A stretch of DNA of 64,000 bases, from assembly GCF_900129575.1 (NCBI RefSeq), contig NZ_FQWE01000003.1:124001-188000 (forward strand). Reading direction: 5' to 3'. Of this stretch, positions 1 through 9,870 are shown piece by piece (position 1 is the stretch's first letter; each line of letters begins with the position of its first letter). The notes under the pieces were generated by a model. That model made no database searches. It was not told the DNA's origin and saw only the letters and a list, made by a program, of their open reading frames with translations. The translations under genes and the position numbers were made by a program. This DNA is from Flavobacterium segetis (GTDB lineage: Bacteria; Bacteroidota; Bacteroidia; Flavobacteriales; Flavobacteriaceae).

Positions 1-51
1 TTCCATTTTTTATTATACGGAACTTCTTATTTAACAAAAATTAAAAACAAC

Positions 52-77
52 AAAAAAACTCTCACGATGTGAGAGTT
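52..77 (-). terminator. Intrinsic terminator of the pdxA-DUF177-rpmF unit
   Basis: A perfect 9-bp stem (57-65 with 69-77, loop GAT) lies just downstream of rpmF. Read on the minus strand it is followed by a run of T (the A run at 52-58). This is a standard intrinsic terminator closing the minus-strand unit. Confidence 0.85.
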
Positions 78-100
78 CGAATATTATTTACAAAAATGTA

Positions 101-295
101 TTAAGCAACCGCTACAGACTTATCTATAACAACTTGCCCTCTGTAGTACATCTTACCTTCATGCCAATATGCTCTGTGATACAAGTGTGCTTCTCCTGTA
201 ATAGGACAAGTAGCAATTTGCGCTACTGTAGCTTTGTAATGTGTTCTTCTTTTGTCTCTTCTTGTTTTGGAGATTTTTCTCTTAGGATGCGCCAT
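101..295 (-). CDS. rpmF: 50S ribosomal protein L32
   Basis: The 64-residue basic protein is a structural component of the large ribosomal subunit. It begins [17 protein letters not shown], the family signature, and has normal length for Bacteroidota L32. Cys30 is the only cysteine, so the four-cysteine zinc ribbon of some L32 proteins is absent. It follows the DUF177 gene by 9 bases, the usual coupling of these two genes, and a terminator follows directly. Confidence 0.97.
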   Translation of the reverse strand: MAHPKRKISKTRRDKRRTHYKATVAQIATCPITGEAHLYHRAYWHEGKMYYRGQVVIDKSVAVA

Positions 296-304
296 TTTAC
301 TATA

Positions 305-838
305 TTATTTATCCGTTAATAGTTTCTTTAATTTGTCCCAACGTGGGTCTATATCTTCTTCTTTTTTATTCTCTTCATTTATTTTAAGCTCGTTCAATTT
401 AGTCAAAGCTTCAGTTTTTAAACTTCCATCTTTTATCCCAGGATGAACTCGTCTTAAGGGCACTGATAAAACAATCAGTTCGTATATATATTGTGCAACA
501 TCAATTTCAAATTCACCGTGTGGCAAGATCAATAACTCTTCATTATCATTGTTGAATTCTTCTCCAAAACGAACTATTAATTTCATCTTACCTTTTATTG
601 GCAAATCAAAATCTTCACTTGTTAAATCACAAGGTACATTTACCGTTCCTTTATGTTTTAAATTTAATTCTAAAAGTGTATTTGTCTTCTCTAAAACTAA
701 GTTCACTTTTATATTTGAATCTTGATATTCGTTATAATCAAAGATTTCAAAGAACGCATTATTAATTTGATACTCAAAATGATGTTTCCCTAGCTTTAAT
801 CCCGCAAAAGGAATTAAATATTCTTTTGTGTTCTTCAT
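305..838 (-). CDS. DUF177 (YceD-like) protein
   Basis: This 177-residue acidic cytoplasmic protein belongs to the DUF177/YceD family, which is encoded immediately upstream of rpmF in most bacteria. The family has been linked to 23S rRNA or large-subunit metabolism. The N-terminus (KEYLIPFAGLKLGKHHFEY) is typical of the Bacteroidota version, and an acidic C-terminal tail precedes DPRWDKLKKLL, the conserved ending. It is probably cotranscribed with pdxA and rpmF. The molecular function is not established. Confidence 0.9.
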   Translation of the reverse strand: MKNTKEYLIPFAGLKLGKHHFEYQINNAFFEIFDYNEYQDSNIKVNLVLEKTNTLLELNLKHKGTVNVPCDLTSEDFDLPIKGKMKLIVRFGEEFNNDNEELLILPHGEFEIDVAQYIYELIVLSVPLRRVHPGIKDGSLKTEALTKLNELKINEENKKEEDIDPRWDKLKKLLTDK

Positions 839-923
839 TTTAATAGCAATTTGCCCCTAATCTTCGGGAGTGCAAAGATATAAATTTATTGCAAAACTAA
901 TAATGTTATTCACTTTTTTTTGT

Positions 924-1970
924 TCACAACTGTTTTTCTTTTGTTTTTAATGGTTTTTCGCTGATTATGGCATGTTGATTTCTAGAATGATAAATATCTA
1001 TAGCTAAATAAACGGCTTCTTTAAATGAATTAAAATCAGCTATTCCTTTGCCTGCTATATCGTAGGCAGTACCGTGATCAGGTGATGTTCTTATTTTATC
1101 GAGACCCGCGGTGAAGTTTACTCCTTTCCCAAAAGACAATGTTTTAAATGGAATTAATCCCTGATCGTGATAGGTTGCAATAACAGCATCATATTTCTCA
1201 TATTGATTGCTGCCAAAAAAACCGTCCGCGGCAAAAGGACCAAACACTAATGTCCCTTTTTCAAATATTTTTTTCAAGGTTGGCTTGATTATTAAATCAT
1301 CTTCCGAACCAATTACACCTCCATCTCCACAATGTGGATTTAAACCTAAAACAGCAATTTTTGGCTTACTTACACTAAAATCTTGAATTAAAGATTGCTT
1401 GATTGTTGCAATTTTTTTCTTAATCAATTCTTCTGTTAAATGAGAGGCAACTTCACTTACAGGTATATGATCAGTTAAAAGACCGACCCTCAAATTATCT
1501 TGCACCATTAACATAAGGGCGTTACCTTCTAACTCTTGATTTAAATAATCAGTATGACCAGGAAATTGAAAATCTTCTGACTGGATATTATATTTATTTA
1601 TTGGTGCAGTAACTAAAACGTCCACAAGCCCATCCTTTAAAGCTGTTGTAGCCGCAACAAAAGATTTTATTGCATACTCACCTGCTAAGGGATCGCTCTC
1701 ACCAAGTTTTACATCAAAAGCTTCTTTCCAAAGATTTAAAACATTTATCTTTCCTATCACAATTTGATCTAGCCTATCGATTCCATGTAATAAAGAAGTT
1801 GACTGAAAACTTTTTTTGACGAATGACAATAATTTAACATTTGCAAAAATAACAGGTGTACACAATTCTAACATTCGAGAATCCTCAAAAGTTTTTAAAA
1901 CCACCTCGCTTCCAATACCGTTTAAATCTCCTATTGAAATTCCGACGATTATATTTTCTGCTTTTTTCAT
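924..1970 (-). CDS. pdxA: 4-hydroxythreonine-4-phosphate dehydrogenase
   Basis: PdxA oxidises 4-phosphohydroxy-L-threonine in the DXP-dependent pyridoxal phosphate pathway. The 348-residue length is slightly longer than the roughly 330 of E. coli. Visible family motifs are the N-terminal GISIGDLNGIGSE (10-22), GHTDYL with metal-ligand His139, LNPHCGDGG near 213 and TYHDQGLIPFK near 270 carrying further metal ligands. It leads the unit with DUF177 and rpmF and is divergent from ribE with about 60 bases between start codons. This order recurs in Flavobacteria. Confidence 0.96.
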   Translation of the reverse strand: MKKAENIIVGISIGDLNGIGSEVVLKTFEDSRMLELCTPVIFANVKLLSFVKKSFQSTSLLHGIDRLDQIVIGKINVLNLWKEAFDVKLGESDPLAGEYAIKSFVAATTALKDGLVDVLVTAPINKYNIQSEDFQFPGHTDYLNQELEGNALMLMVQDNLRVGLLTDHIPVSEVASHLTEELIKKKIATIKQSLIQDFSVSKPKIAVLGLNPHCGDGGVIGSEDDLIIKPTLKKIFEKGTLVFGPFAADGFFGSNQYEKYDAVIATYHDQGLIPFKTLSFGKGVNFTAGLDKIRTSPDHGTAYDIAGKGIADFNSFKEAVYLAIDIYHSRNQHAIISEKPLKTKEKQL

Positions 1971-2030
1971 AATGACATCCCGTTATTTATTGCTAATTTT
2001 GAAGTGCAAATTTAGTAAATAAAAACAAGA

Positions 2031-2618
2031 ATGTTCACAGGAATTATAGAAACCCTTGGTACTATCCAAGAAATAGAAAAAGAAAATACTAACGTAAATG
2101 TTACTATTAAATCATCCATAGCAGCTGAATTAAAAATTGATCAAAGTGTTGCACATAATGGCGTTTGTCTGACAGTAGTAGCTATAGCAGATGATTTTTA
2201 TAAAGTTACCGCAATTAATGAAACCATTCAAAAAACAAATTTGGGTACATGGAAAGCTGGAGATAGTGTAAACCTAGAACGAGCTATGAAACTAGGCGAT
2301 CGCCTTGATGGTCATATTGTTCAAGGTCATGTAGATCAAACTGCTACCTGCATTGTTGCCGATGAAACTAATGGAAGTTGGTTTTATACTTTTGAATATG
2401 ATGCACTTTATAACAACATCACCATTGAAAAAGGATCCATAACAGTAAACGGAGTAAGTCTAACAATAGTTGATTCGAAAAGTAATCAATTTAGTGTTGC
2501 AATTATTCCTTACACTTATGAGCACACTAACTTCAACTCGTTTATTATTGGAACAAAAGTAAACTTAGAATTTGACGTGATTGGAAAATATGTTTCACGG
2601 CTTTACGGAAATAAGTAA
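2031..2618 (+). CDS. ribE: Riboflavin synthase, alpha subunit
   Basis: The enzyme dismutates two 6,7-dimethyl-8-ribityllumazine molecules into riboflavin and the pyrimidine precursor. The 195-residue protein starts MFTGIIE and contains two lumazine-binding repeats (about 1-95 and 98-186), the second starting near GHIVQGHVDQT. Length and architecture are standard. It stands alone and ends at a bidirectional terminator. No FMN riboswitch is visible upstream. Confidence 0.96.
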   Translation: MFTGIIETLGTIQEIEKENTNVNVTIKSSIAAELKIDQSVAHNGVCLTVVAIADDFYKVTAINETIQKTNLGTWKAGDSVNLERAMKLGDRLDGHIVQGHVDQTATCIVADETNGSWFYTFEYDALYNNITIEKGSITVNGVSLTIVDSKSNQFSVAIIPYTYEHTNFNSFIIGTKVNLEFDVIGKYVSRLYGNK

Positions 2619-2636
2619 AAAAATCATTTCATAAGA

Positions 2637-2666
2637 ATAAAACTCCAATTTTAATTTGGAGTTTTT
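2637..2666. terminator. Bidirectional terminator between ribE and the polyproline protein
   Basis: The inverted repeat AACTCCAA (2641-2648) / TTGGAGTT (2656-2663) is flanked by A and T runs and can serve both convergent genes. The stop codon of the minus-strand gene lies inside it. Confidence 0.75.
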
Positions 2667-2872
2667 ATTTTTAGCGTTTTACTGTATATTAAATAAATTC
2701 CGAAAATCAAGGCGATGATTATCAAAATAAAAATGTTCTGATCAATAGATAATCCGGGTGGCGGTGGTGGTGGTGGCGGTGGTGGCGGTGTGATTCCACC
2801 TCCTTGTGCGCTAGTGTATATTGCATATAGTAGGCAAGGAATAAGTAATGATATATTTTTTGCGTATTTCAT
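2651..2872 (-). CDS. Small polyproline membrane protein with sorting-tag-like C-terminus
   Basis: This 73-residue protein has a signal peptide ending TSAQ, a GGG linker, a run of 11 prolines (about 29-39), GLSID, one hydrophobic helix (about 47-63) and a basic tail. Signal peptide, proline linker, a P-(I/S)-D motif, helix and basic end recall the small PID-CTERM-type proteins of Flavobacteria, thought to be exosortase substrates; here the motif reads GLSID rather than GLPID. I infer this from layout only. Almost nothing besides the tag would remain after processing, so the role is unknown. The proline codons alternate CCG/CCA/CCC, not one pure microsatellite. Confidence 0.7.
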   Translation of the reverse strand: MKYAKNISLLIPCLLYAIYTSAQGGGITPPPPPPPPPPPGLSIDQNIFILIIIALIFGIYLIYSKTLKIKTPN

Positions 2873-3018
2873 GCTTACAAAAAGTCAATTTAGATTATGA
2901 TTGAACCAATTTCTATTTATTCAACTGTACAAATTAAACATAATGTTTCTTCAATTAAAAATAAATTGCTAAAAATTAATGTATCGGAAAGTATTTTTCT
3001 GCGTTTATTCTTAAACAC

Positions 3019-3050
3019 AAAAAAAAGCCTCTACATTACTGTAAAGGCTT
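3019..3050 (-). terminator. Terminator downstream of the CAU tRNA
   Basis: Stem AAGCCT (3025-3030) / AGGCTT (3045-3050) has a further TAC/GTA pairing inside the loop. On the minus strand it is followed by about eight T residues, placed right after the tRNA gene. Confidence 0.8.
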
Positions 3051-3061
3051 GATTTTACTAG

Positions 3062-3135
3062 TGGTCCCACCTGGGCTCGAACCAGGGACCACCTGATTAT
3101 GAGTCAGGTGCTCTAACCAGCTGAGCTATAGGACC
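3062..3135 (-). tRNA. tRNA with CAU anticodon (Ile2 or elongator Met)
   Basis: A 74-base cloverleaf including the discriminator A. The acceptor stem GGTCCTA pairs with TGGGACC with one G-T wobble, the D arm contains AGCTCAGCTGGTTAGAGC, the anticodon loop is CTCATAA, and the T arm contains GGTTCGAGCC. CCA is not encoded. It is not an initiator tRNA (no C1-A72 mismatch). CAU could be Met or lysidine-modified Ile2; the GACTCATAATC anticodon arm resembles the Ile2 type, but I cannot settle this. Confidence 0.93.
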
Positions 3136-3270
3136 GGTTATGAATGTGCAATATTACTACTATTTTTGGTTTGTTACAACTATTTTTTAATTAGAATTTT
3201 ACTCCGCTACGCTTTTTTTATCTCTAAAAACAGAAAACCGCTGATTGTTAGTTAATAAACCTTCCTGAAT

Positions 3271-3675
3271 TTAATCTTTAATTTCTTGACAAAGTTCAAT
3301 TAAAACACCATTTGTGCTCTTTGGATGCAAAAAAGCCACTAATTTATTATCAGCTCCTTTCTTTGGAATAGTATTAAGAATAATAAATCCCTCTTTCTGT
3401 AATCGTGCAATTTCTGAAACGATATCCTCAACATCGAATGCAATGTGATGAATTCCCTCTCCTTTTTTTTCTAAAAACTTAGCTATTGAACTTTCTGGAT
3501 TAGTAGCAGCCAAAAGCTCAATTTTATTAGGACCATTCATAAAAAAAGAAGTATTGACACCCTCGCTTTCTACAACTTCCGACTTGTATGCTGGCATTCC
3601 AAAGAGCTTTTCAAAAAGTAAATTAGACAAATCTAGATCTTTTACGGCTATTCCTATGTGTTCTATTTTTCGCAT
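3271..3675 (-). CDS. mce: Methylmalonyl-CoA epimerase
   Basis: The 134-residue vicinal-oxygen-chelate protein interconverts (R)- and (S)-methylmalonyl-CoA, linking propionyl-CoA metabolism to succinyl-CoA. Metal ligands are visible as His6 in EHIGIAVKDL, the HH of GEGIHHIAFDVEDI and the Glu of GVLIELCQE near the C-terminus. Length matches the family. It is monocistronic between the tRNA and the lipoprotein gene. Confidence 0.94.
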   Translation of the reverse strand: MRKIEHIGIAVKDLDLSNLLFEKLFGMPAYKSEVVESEGVNTSFFMNGPNKIELLAATNPESSIAKFLEKKGEGIHHIAFDVEDIVSEIARLQKEGFIILNTIPKKGADNKLVAFLHPKSTNGVLIELCQEIKD

Positions 3676-3884
3676 TTTATTTTTGAATTTAATGTTAAAA
3701 ACTAATTATTGTTGAAAGTTTATTTCACTAGAATTAGATATTTCAAGATGTAAAACTAAACAATAATTATAAAAATATTTTGAAATAAATATAATCCAAT
3801 TATTTTCTATCATAATAATTCTCTAAAAATAAAAAATCACATCGATTATAATTGTTATTTTGTATTTTCTAATTTTGATTTGAT

Positions 3885-5549
3885 ATGCTGAAAAACAATT
3901 TAAAATATACTTTCTTATTATTACTTTTTATCATTGCGAGCTGCGCTAAAAGAGGCTCTATAACTGGCGGGTTAAAAGATACTATAGCTCCCGTTTTGAA
4001 AATGAGCTTTCCAGAAAACTTCAGTACTAATTTTAAGGGAGATCAAATCAAGTTAGTTTTTGATGAAAACGTCAAATTAAAAAATTTAAATAAGCAGTTA
4101 ATAATTTCACCTCCAATGAAAAATGAACCGTTAGTCCTTCCAACAACGGCAACTAAAACAATTACTATTAAAATAAAAGATACACTACAACCTAATACAA
4201 CGTATAGTTTTAATTTTGGGCAAAGTATAGCAGATAATAATGAAGGAAACCCATACAATCAATTCAAATATGTTTTTTCTACTGGTGATTTTATCGATTC
4301 CTTAAAACTGAGTGGAACAGTAAAAAGCGCCTATGATAAAGAGGTTGAATCTTTCGTTTCAGTGATGCTCTACGATATTAATAATGATTTTAATGACTCT
4401 ATTGTTTACAACGAAACACCAAGATATGTTACAAATACATTAGATAGTTTAAAAACGTTTAATTTTGAAAACTTAAAAGCTGGAAAATACCTTCTTGTTG
4501 GAATAAAAGATGTAAACAGCAACAATAAGTACAATCCCAAACAAGATAAAATTGGATTTCATAAAGAAATCATAACCATCCCAACTGATTCCACGCCAGA
4601 ATTATCATTATTTAAAGAAGAATTACCATTAAAAACTTTTAAACCCTCACAGGCCTCTGGCAATCGTTTTTTACTGGGTTATGAAGGCACAATAAATTCG
4701 AATGAAGCTAGACCTGAGATAATATTATCAGATAAAAACAATGCTTTAGTACATCTTGTCACAAAACTACCTAAGAAGGATTCATTACAAATTTGGTACA
4801 AACAAATAAAAGCAGATTCACTTAATTTGGCTGTTGCAAAAGGGTACTATAAAGTTAAATACACTTTTAAAAATAAAGACCAGAAAAAAGACACTTTAAT
4901 GATCTCCGCCATCCAGAACAATGACATAAAATTTAGAGATAGATTCACATTAGAAAGTGCAACTCCATTGATTGCTATTGATAATTCAAAAATTAATTTA
5001 GTTAACAAAGCTAAAGCTAAAGTGCCATTTACTACCGAATATGATGAATTTAATCAAAAACTATATTTTGATTTTAACAAAGAACCTCAAGAAAATTATA
5101 GTTTTACTATTCTACCCGGCGCTTTAAATGATTATTACGAAAAATTAAATGATACGTTGAGTTATAAACTTTCAACAAAAAGCACTTCAGATTATGGAAA
5201 CTTAACTGTATTACTTGAGAACATAAAACAGTTCCCAGTAATAATTGAGCTTACTGATACAAAAGGCGATGTTATGGCTAGCGAATATACTGAAGAAAAT
5301 AAAACAGTAAATTTCAATTTAATTGATCCCGCAATGTATATTTTAAGGGCTATTTACGATGGAAACAAAAATAAACAATGGGATTCTGGTAACTATCTAA
5401 AAAAACGTCAAGCTGAAGAAGTAATTTATTTTTCTAAAGAAATCGACGTAAGAGCAAATTGGGATGTTAATCAAATATTTGATTTAAGTTTACCTTACCT
5501 TCCCGAAATAAAAAAGAAAGAAGATAAAAAGAGGAAATCTACTTTCTAA
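3885..5549 (+). CDS. Ig-like domain lipoprotein
   Basis: This 554-residue exported protein has a signal peptide ending at lipobox IIASC (Cys20), so it is probably anchored in a membrane facing the periplasm. Residues about 30-130 (TIAPVLKMSFPENFSTNF ... VFSTGD) form a bacterial Ig-like (Big_5-type) domain. A later region containing GIKDVNSNNKYNPKQDKIGF resembles a carboxypeptidase-regulatory-like or SdrD-B-type fold, echoed near the C-terminus by IYDGNKNKQWDSGNYL. The C-terminus is lysine-rich. Homologues are widespread in Bacteroidota without known function. The gene overlaps the convergent amidase gene by 4 bases. Confidence 0.85.
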   Translation: MLKNNLKYTFLLLLFIIASCAKRGSITGGLKDTIAPVLKMSFPENFSTNFKGDQIKLVFDENVKLKNLNKQLIISPPMKNEPLVLPTTATKTITIKIKDTLQPNTTYSFNFGQSIADNNEGNPYNQFKYVFSTGDFIDSLKLSGTVKSAYDKEVESFVSVMLYDINNDFNDSIVYNETPRYVTNTLDSLKTFNFENLKAGKYLLVGIKDVNSNNKYNPKQDKIGFHKEIITIPTDSTPELSLFKEELPLKTFKPSQASGNRFLLGYEGTINSNEARPEIILSDKNNALVHLVTKLPKKDSLQIWYKQIKADSLNLAVAKGYYKVKYTFKNKDQKKDTLMISAIQNNDIKFRDRFTLESATPLIAIDNSKINLVNKAKAKVPFTTEYDEFNQKLYFDFNKEPQENYSFTILPGALNDYYEKLNDTLSYKLSTKSTSDYGNLTVLLENIKQFPVIIELTDTKGDVMASEYTEENKTVNFNLIDPAMYILRAIYDGNKNKQWDSGNYLKKRQAEEVIYFSKEIDVRANWDVNQIFDLSLPYLPEIKKKEDKKRKSTF

Positions 5550-6313
5550 TCTTTAATTTCAAAATTATCTTTATCATCTAAAAATCCAAACTTTTTTCTC
5601 GTTTTCAACAATATAGAATGATCTAAAGTAGTCGTAAAAACAGCTTCACACTCTTCCGGCGCTATCAGATAATCACCCATACAATCTATAACTTGCGAAT
5701 GTCCTACGTACGAATGCCCATTTTGGTCTTCGCCTATTCGATTAACCGCAATTACATAACTCATATTTTCTATGGCTCTCGCTTTTAGCAGTGAGTCCCA
5801 TGCATTAATTCTGATTTTTGGCCAATTAGCTACATATAACAATAAGTCATAATCAGCATTATTTCTTGAAAAAACAGGGAAACGTAAATCATAGCAAATT
5901 AGTAGACATATTCTCCAGCCTAAGTACTCAACCATTGTTTTGGTAGTTCCTGCATTATAATGCTTATGTTCACCTGCGAGCGTAAACAAATGTCTTTTAT
6001 CATAATATTGTATCGCGCCAGAGGGAAAAGCAAAAAACATCCTGTTGTAAAAATTACTATGCTCCTTAATAACAATACTGCCCGTTATGGCAGTTTTTGT
6101 GGCTTTAGCCAAATTTACAAGCCATGAAACCGTTTCTCCTTTCATACTTTCAGCAACAGGAATTGGATTCATTGTAAATCCTGTCGTAAACATTTCTGGA
6201 AGCACAATTAGATTAACATCTGAAGAAATTAAATTGATTTTTGACTCAAAATAATTCCGATTTAATTCTGGCCTTTCCCAAATTAAAGGCGCTTGTATTA
6301 GTGCTACTTGCAT
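5546..6313 (-). CDS. Nitrilase-family amidohydrolase, omega-amidase (YafV-like)
   Basis: The 255-residue carbon-nitrogen hydrolase has the nitrilase catalytic triad at Glu40 (LPEMFTTGF), Lys106 (YDKRHLF) and Cys140 (LICYDLRFPVF). Spacing and the MFTTGF context match YafV/omega-amidase, which hydrolyses alpha-ketoglutaramate or alpha-ketosuccinamate left by glutamine and asparagine transamination. The substrate is inferred from the subfamily. It is cytoplasmic, with no signal peptide. Confidence 0.9.
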   Translation of the reverse strand: MQVALIQAPLIWERPELNRNYFESKINLISSDVNLIVLPEMFTTGFTMNPIPVAESMKGETVSWLVNLAKATKTAITGSIVIKEHSNFYNRMFFAFPSGAIQYYDKRHLFTLAGEHKHYNAGTTKTMVEYLGWRICLLICYDLRFPVFSRNNADYDLLLYVANWPKIRINAWDSLLKARAIENMSYVIAVNRIGEDQNGHSYVGHSQVIDCMGDYLIAPEECEAVFTTTLDHSILLKTRKKFGFLDDKDNFEIKD

Positions 6314-6379
6314 TGTTTTATTTTTTTAAAAATAAGAAATACTAAGATAGTTTAAGTTCATTATATTAGCAAAAAAAAT

Positions 6380-6943
6380 ATGAGAGATACCATTGTACTA
6401 ACCATGATGCTATTATCCATTTTTACTTTTGGCCAAAGCAAATCTGGCGCAAAACAATTTTGGGAAAACCTGCAAAAACAATGTGGAAAATCATTTGAAG
6501 GAGTGGTAACGGAGGGAGCTGAAAATGATACTTTTCGAAGTAAGACATTAATAATGCACATTCGTAATTGTAGTGAAAACACAATTCGAATTCCTTTTTT
6601 TGTAGGAGAGGATAAATCAAGAACTTGGGTGCTAAATTATAGAAATGACCACATTCAACTAAAACATGATCACCGGCATGAAGATGGTTCAGAGGACAAA
6701 GTAACTCAATATGGTGGAACGGCACCAAATTCTGGATCTGCAACACTTCAATTATTTCCCGCAGACCAAAAAACATGTGATTTGATTCCAGCTGCTGCTG
6801 CCAATGTATGGTGGATTACTCTGGAAGAAACGTCATTTACTTATAATTTAAGACGCATTGGTTCTGATAGACTTTTTACAGTAAAATTCGATTTAACTAA
6901 AACAGTTTCTACACCCGCAGCTCCATGGGGCTGGCAGGACTAA
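6380..6943 (+). CDS. Secreted protein of unknown function
   Basis: The 187-residue protein has a signal peptide (cleavage probably after FTFGQ) and a mature part with three cysteines (CGKSFEG, RNCSEN, KTCDLIP). Tryptophan-rich stretches (ANVWWITLEET and the PWGWQD end) are notable. The first mature residues (FWENLQKQCGKSFEG) suggest a conserved periplasmic family of Bacteroidota, but I do not recognise a functional domain. It is a single gene ending at a strong terminator. Confidence 0.8.
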   Translation: MRDTIVLTMMLLSIFTFGQSKSGAKQFWENLQKQCGKSFEGVVTEGAENDTFRSKTLIMHIRNCSENTIRIPFFVGEDKSRTWVLNYRNDHIQLKHDHRHEDGSEDKVTQYGGTAPNSGSATLQLFPADQKTCDLIPAAAANVWWITLEETSFTYNLRRIGSDRLFTVKFDLTKTVSTPAAPWGWQD

Positions 6944-6954
6944 GATATTTAATG

Positions 6955-6989
6955 TAAAAACGCATTCAAATTAATGAATGCGTTTTTTT
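6955..6989. terminator. Terminator between the secreted protein and sdhB
   Basis: A 10-bp stem AAACGCATTC / GAATGCGTTT is followed by a T run on the plus strand. The opposite side has five A, so it can also stop the sdhCAB transcript. Confidence 0.85.
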
Positions 6990-7024
6990 ATTATCGTTAA
7001 TTCCCTAAGGAATTGAGCACCTTT

Positions 7025-7771
7025 TTATCCTTTCAAACTTGCACCTAAATACTCTCTATTCATACGAGCAATATTCTCCAGTGAAATACCTTTAGGACAT
7101 TCTACTTCACAAGCACCAGTATTAGTGCAGTTACCAAAACCTTCAGCATCCATTTGAGCTACCATGTTTAAAACACGTTCAGTAGCTTCAATTTTACCTT
7201 GTGGTAATAATGCATATTGAGATACTTTTGCAGATACAAATAACATTGCTGATGAATTTTTACAACTAGCCACACAAGCACCGCAACCAATACAAGTTGC
7301 AGCATCAAATGCTCGATCTGCGTCGTGCTTTTTCACTGGAATAGCGTTAGCATCAGTAGGTTTTCCTGAAGTATTTACAGAAATGAATCCTCCAGCTTGT
7401 TGAATTCTATCAAATGCACTTCTATCAACCACTAAATCCTTTATTACTGGAAAAGCTTTTGCTCTAAAAGGTTCGATGAAAATAGTATCACCATCCTTAA
7501 ACATTCTCATGTGCAATTGACAAGTTGGAACTCCACGATCTGGACCATGAGCTTCACCGTTAATATAAAGTGAACAAGATCCACAAATTCCTTCGCGACA
7601 ATCGTGATCGAATGACACTGGCAAGTCGCCTTTATTTATTAAACCTTCATTTAGAACGTCTAACATTTCAAGAAAAGACATATCCTCTTCAATTCCATCT
7701 AGTGGATATTCAACGATTTTACCTTCTGCTTTAGCGTTTTTTTGACGCCATATTTTTAATGTAAGTTTCAT
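7025..7771 (-). CDS. sdhB: Succinate dehydrogenase / fumarate reductase iron-sulfur subunit
   Basis: SdhB passes electrons from the flavoprotein to quinone. I start it at MKLTLKIW (7771, 248 residues); the open frame extends 13 codons upstream, but that extension is unlike the family. [2Fe-2S] ligands are in CREGICGSC (Cys58, 63, 66) and Cys84. The [4Fe-4S]/[3Fe-4S] ligands lie in [11 protein letters not shown] and [14 protein letters not shown]. It is the last gene of sdhCAB, the class B type using menaquinone. Confidence 0.96.
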   Translation of the reverse strand: MKLTLKIWRQKNAKAEGKIVEYPLDGIEEDMSFLEMLDVLNEGLINKGDLPVSFDHDCREGICGSCSLYINGEAHGPDRGVPTCQLHMRMFKDGDTIFIEPFRAKAFPVIKDLVVDRSAFDRIQQAGGFISVNTSGKPTDANAIPVKKHDADRAFDAATCIGCGACVASCKNSSAMLFVSAKVSQYALLPQGKIEATERVLNMVAQMDAEGFGNCTNTGACEVECPKGISLENIARMNREYLGASLKG

Positions 7772-7856
7772 ATTTTTTATTAGTTTGAAAGCCATAAAGT
7801 CGAACGTCAAGAGCCTTAAACTTTAAGACTTTGGAATTTTAACTTTGGACTAATTT

Positions 7857-9857
7857 CTATTTATAACTTCTTTGAACCAATTTTACGTTATCAAATACTA
7901 ATGGCTCTTTGTGTAATATTGCATCGCTAGGTTTTCCCTTATATTCCCATGCCGCTACATATGCAAAATTTTCATCATCACGTTGTGCTTCTCCTTCTGG
8001 AGTTTGGTACTCTTCACGGAAGTGACCTCCACATGACTCATTTCGATGTAAAGCATCTTTAGCGAATAGTTCACCTAATTCAAGGAAATCAGCAACACGT
8101 CCTGCCTTGTCTAATTCTTGATTTAAGCTAAAGGCATCACCAGGCACTTTAACATCATTGTAAAACTCTTCTCTCAACGCTGCAATTTCATTAATAGCTT
8201 CATTTAATCCTTGCGCGTTACGAGCCATTCCTACTTTGTTCCACATGATTTTTCCTAATTTCTTATGGAAATAATCTACAGAATGTGTTCCTTTATTATT
8301 CATAAATCGCTCAATACGAGCTTTTACATTATTTTCAGCTTCAACAAATTCAGGTAAATCAGTTGAAATCTCACCCGTTTTAATATCAGGTGCTAAATAA
8401 TTACCTATTGTGTAAGGCAATACAAAATAACCATCTGCTAAACCTTGCATTAATGCAGAAGCTCCTAATCTATTTGCACCATGATCAGAAAAATTAGATT
8501 CCCCTATTGAAAAACAACCTGGAATGGTAGTTTGTAAATCATAATCAACCCATGTTCCACCCATTGTATAATGCACCGCTGGGTAAATCATCATTGGAGT
8601 TAAATACGGATTTTCATCAACAATTTTCTCATACATTTGGAACAAATTCCCGTATTTATTCGCAACTGTTGCAGCTCCTAATTTTATTATTAATTTAGCA
8701 TCACTTGCGTCTAATCCCTTTATATAAGCTTGCTCTTTTCCATAACGTTCTATTGCAGCAGCAAAGTCTAAATAAACAGCTTCACCCGTTTTGTTTACAC
8801 CAAAACCTGCATCACATCTTTCTTTTGCAGCACGAGAAGCAATATCACGAGGCACTAAATTTCCAAAAGCTGGATAGCGTCTTTCTAAATAATAATCTCT
8901 ATCTGCTTCAGGAATGTCTGTTGGTTTTAATTTTCCTTCACGAATACTTTTTGCATCTTCTAATTTTGCAGGAACCCAAATACGCCCATCATTACGCAAA
9001 GATTCTGACATCAAAGTTAATTTAGACTGATGATCTCCTGAAACCGGAATACATGTTGGGTGAATTTGAGTGTAACATGGATTAGCAAAAAACGCTCCTT
9101 TTTTATGGATTTTCCATGCAGCAGTTGCATTACTTCCCATAGCGTAAGTAGATAGAAAAAATACATTTCCATATCCACCTGAAGCTATAACAACAGCGTG
9201 AGCTGAATGTCTTTCTATCTCTCCAGTTACTAAGTTACGAGCAATAATTCCTCTTGCTTTACCATCTACCAGCACTAAATCTTGCATTTCGTGACGCGTA
9301 AATGATTTTATTTTACCACGACCTATCTGACGGTTCATTGCTGAATACGCACCTAATAAGAGTTGTTGCCCTGTTTGTCCTTTAGCATAAAATGTTCGAG
9401 CTACTAGAGTTCCTCCAAAAGATCTGTTATCTAATAGTCCCCCGTATTCACGAGCTAATGGAACACCTTGCATTACACATTGGTCGATTATATTTACAGA
9501 AACTTCGGCTAATCTGTGCACATTCGCTTCTCTGGAACGGTAATCGCCACCTTTTACAGTGTCATAAAACAAACGGAAAGTTGAATCTCCATCGCCTTGG
9601 TAGTTTTTTGCTGCATTAATTCCCCCTTGTGCAGCAATAGAGTGCGCACGACGAGGTGAATCTTGAAAGCAAAATGATTTTACGTTATATCCTAATTCAG
9701 CTAAAGTTGCAGCAGCAGAACTACCTGCAAGCCCTGTTCCAACAACGATAATATCAATATTACGTTTATTAGCAGGATTTACTAAATTAATGTGATCTTT
9801 ATAATTTGTCCATTTGTCCGCTATTGGACCATTTGGTATTTTTGAATCTAATGCCAT
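7857..9857 (-). CDS. sdhA: Succinate dehydrogenase / fumarate reductase flavoprotein subunit
   Basis: The 666-residue catalytic subunit oxidises succinate with covalently bound FAD. It shows the dinucleotide-binding [17 protein letters not shown] (about 42-58), the FAD-attachment context [14 protein letters not shown] (about 72-85), HPTCIPVSG in the active-site region and the C-terminal [15 protein letters not shown] typical of the family. Its length near 670 fits the epsilonproteobacterial/Bacteroidota class B enzyme. It lies between sdhC (13 bases) and sdhB (about 85 bases). Confidence 0.97.
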   Translation of the reverse strand: MALDSKIPNGPIADKWTNYKDHINLVNPANKRNIDIIVVGTGLAGSSAAATLAELGYNVKSFCFQDSPRRAHSIAAQGGINAAKNYQGDGDSTFRLFYDTVKGGDYRSREANVHRLAEVSVNIIDQCVMQGVPLAREYGGLLDNRSFGGTLVARTFYAKGQTGQQLLLGAYSAMNRQIGRGKIKSFTRHEMQDLVLVDGKARGIIARNLVTGEIERHSAHAVVIASGGYGNVFFLSTYAMGSNATAAWKIHKKGAFFANPCYTQIHPTCIPVSGDHQSKLTLMSESLRNDGRIWVPAKLEDAKSIREGKLKPTDIPEADRDYYLERRYPAFGNLVPRDIASRAAKERCDAGFGVNKTGEAVYLDFAAAIERYGKEQAYIKGLDASDAKLIIKLGAATVANKYGNLFQMYEKIVDENPYLTPMMIYPAVHYTMGGTWVDYDLQTTIPGCFSIGESNFSDHGANRLGASALMQGLADGYFVLPYTIGNYLAPDIKTGEISTDLPEFVEAENNVKARIERFMNNKGTHSVDYFHKKLGKIMWNKVGMARNAQGLNEAINEIAALREEFYNDVKVPGDAFSLNQELDKAGRVADFLELGELFAKDALHRNESCGGHFREEYQTPEGEAQRDDENFAYVAAWEYKGKPSDAILHKEPLVFDNVKLVQRSYK

Positions 9858-9870
9858 TTATAATTTAATA

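Noticed and set aside
6423..6776. 117-codon minus-strand frame opposite the secreted unknown protein
   Set aside because: The plus-strand frame has a signal peptide, a terminator and protein-like composition; the antisense does not.
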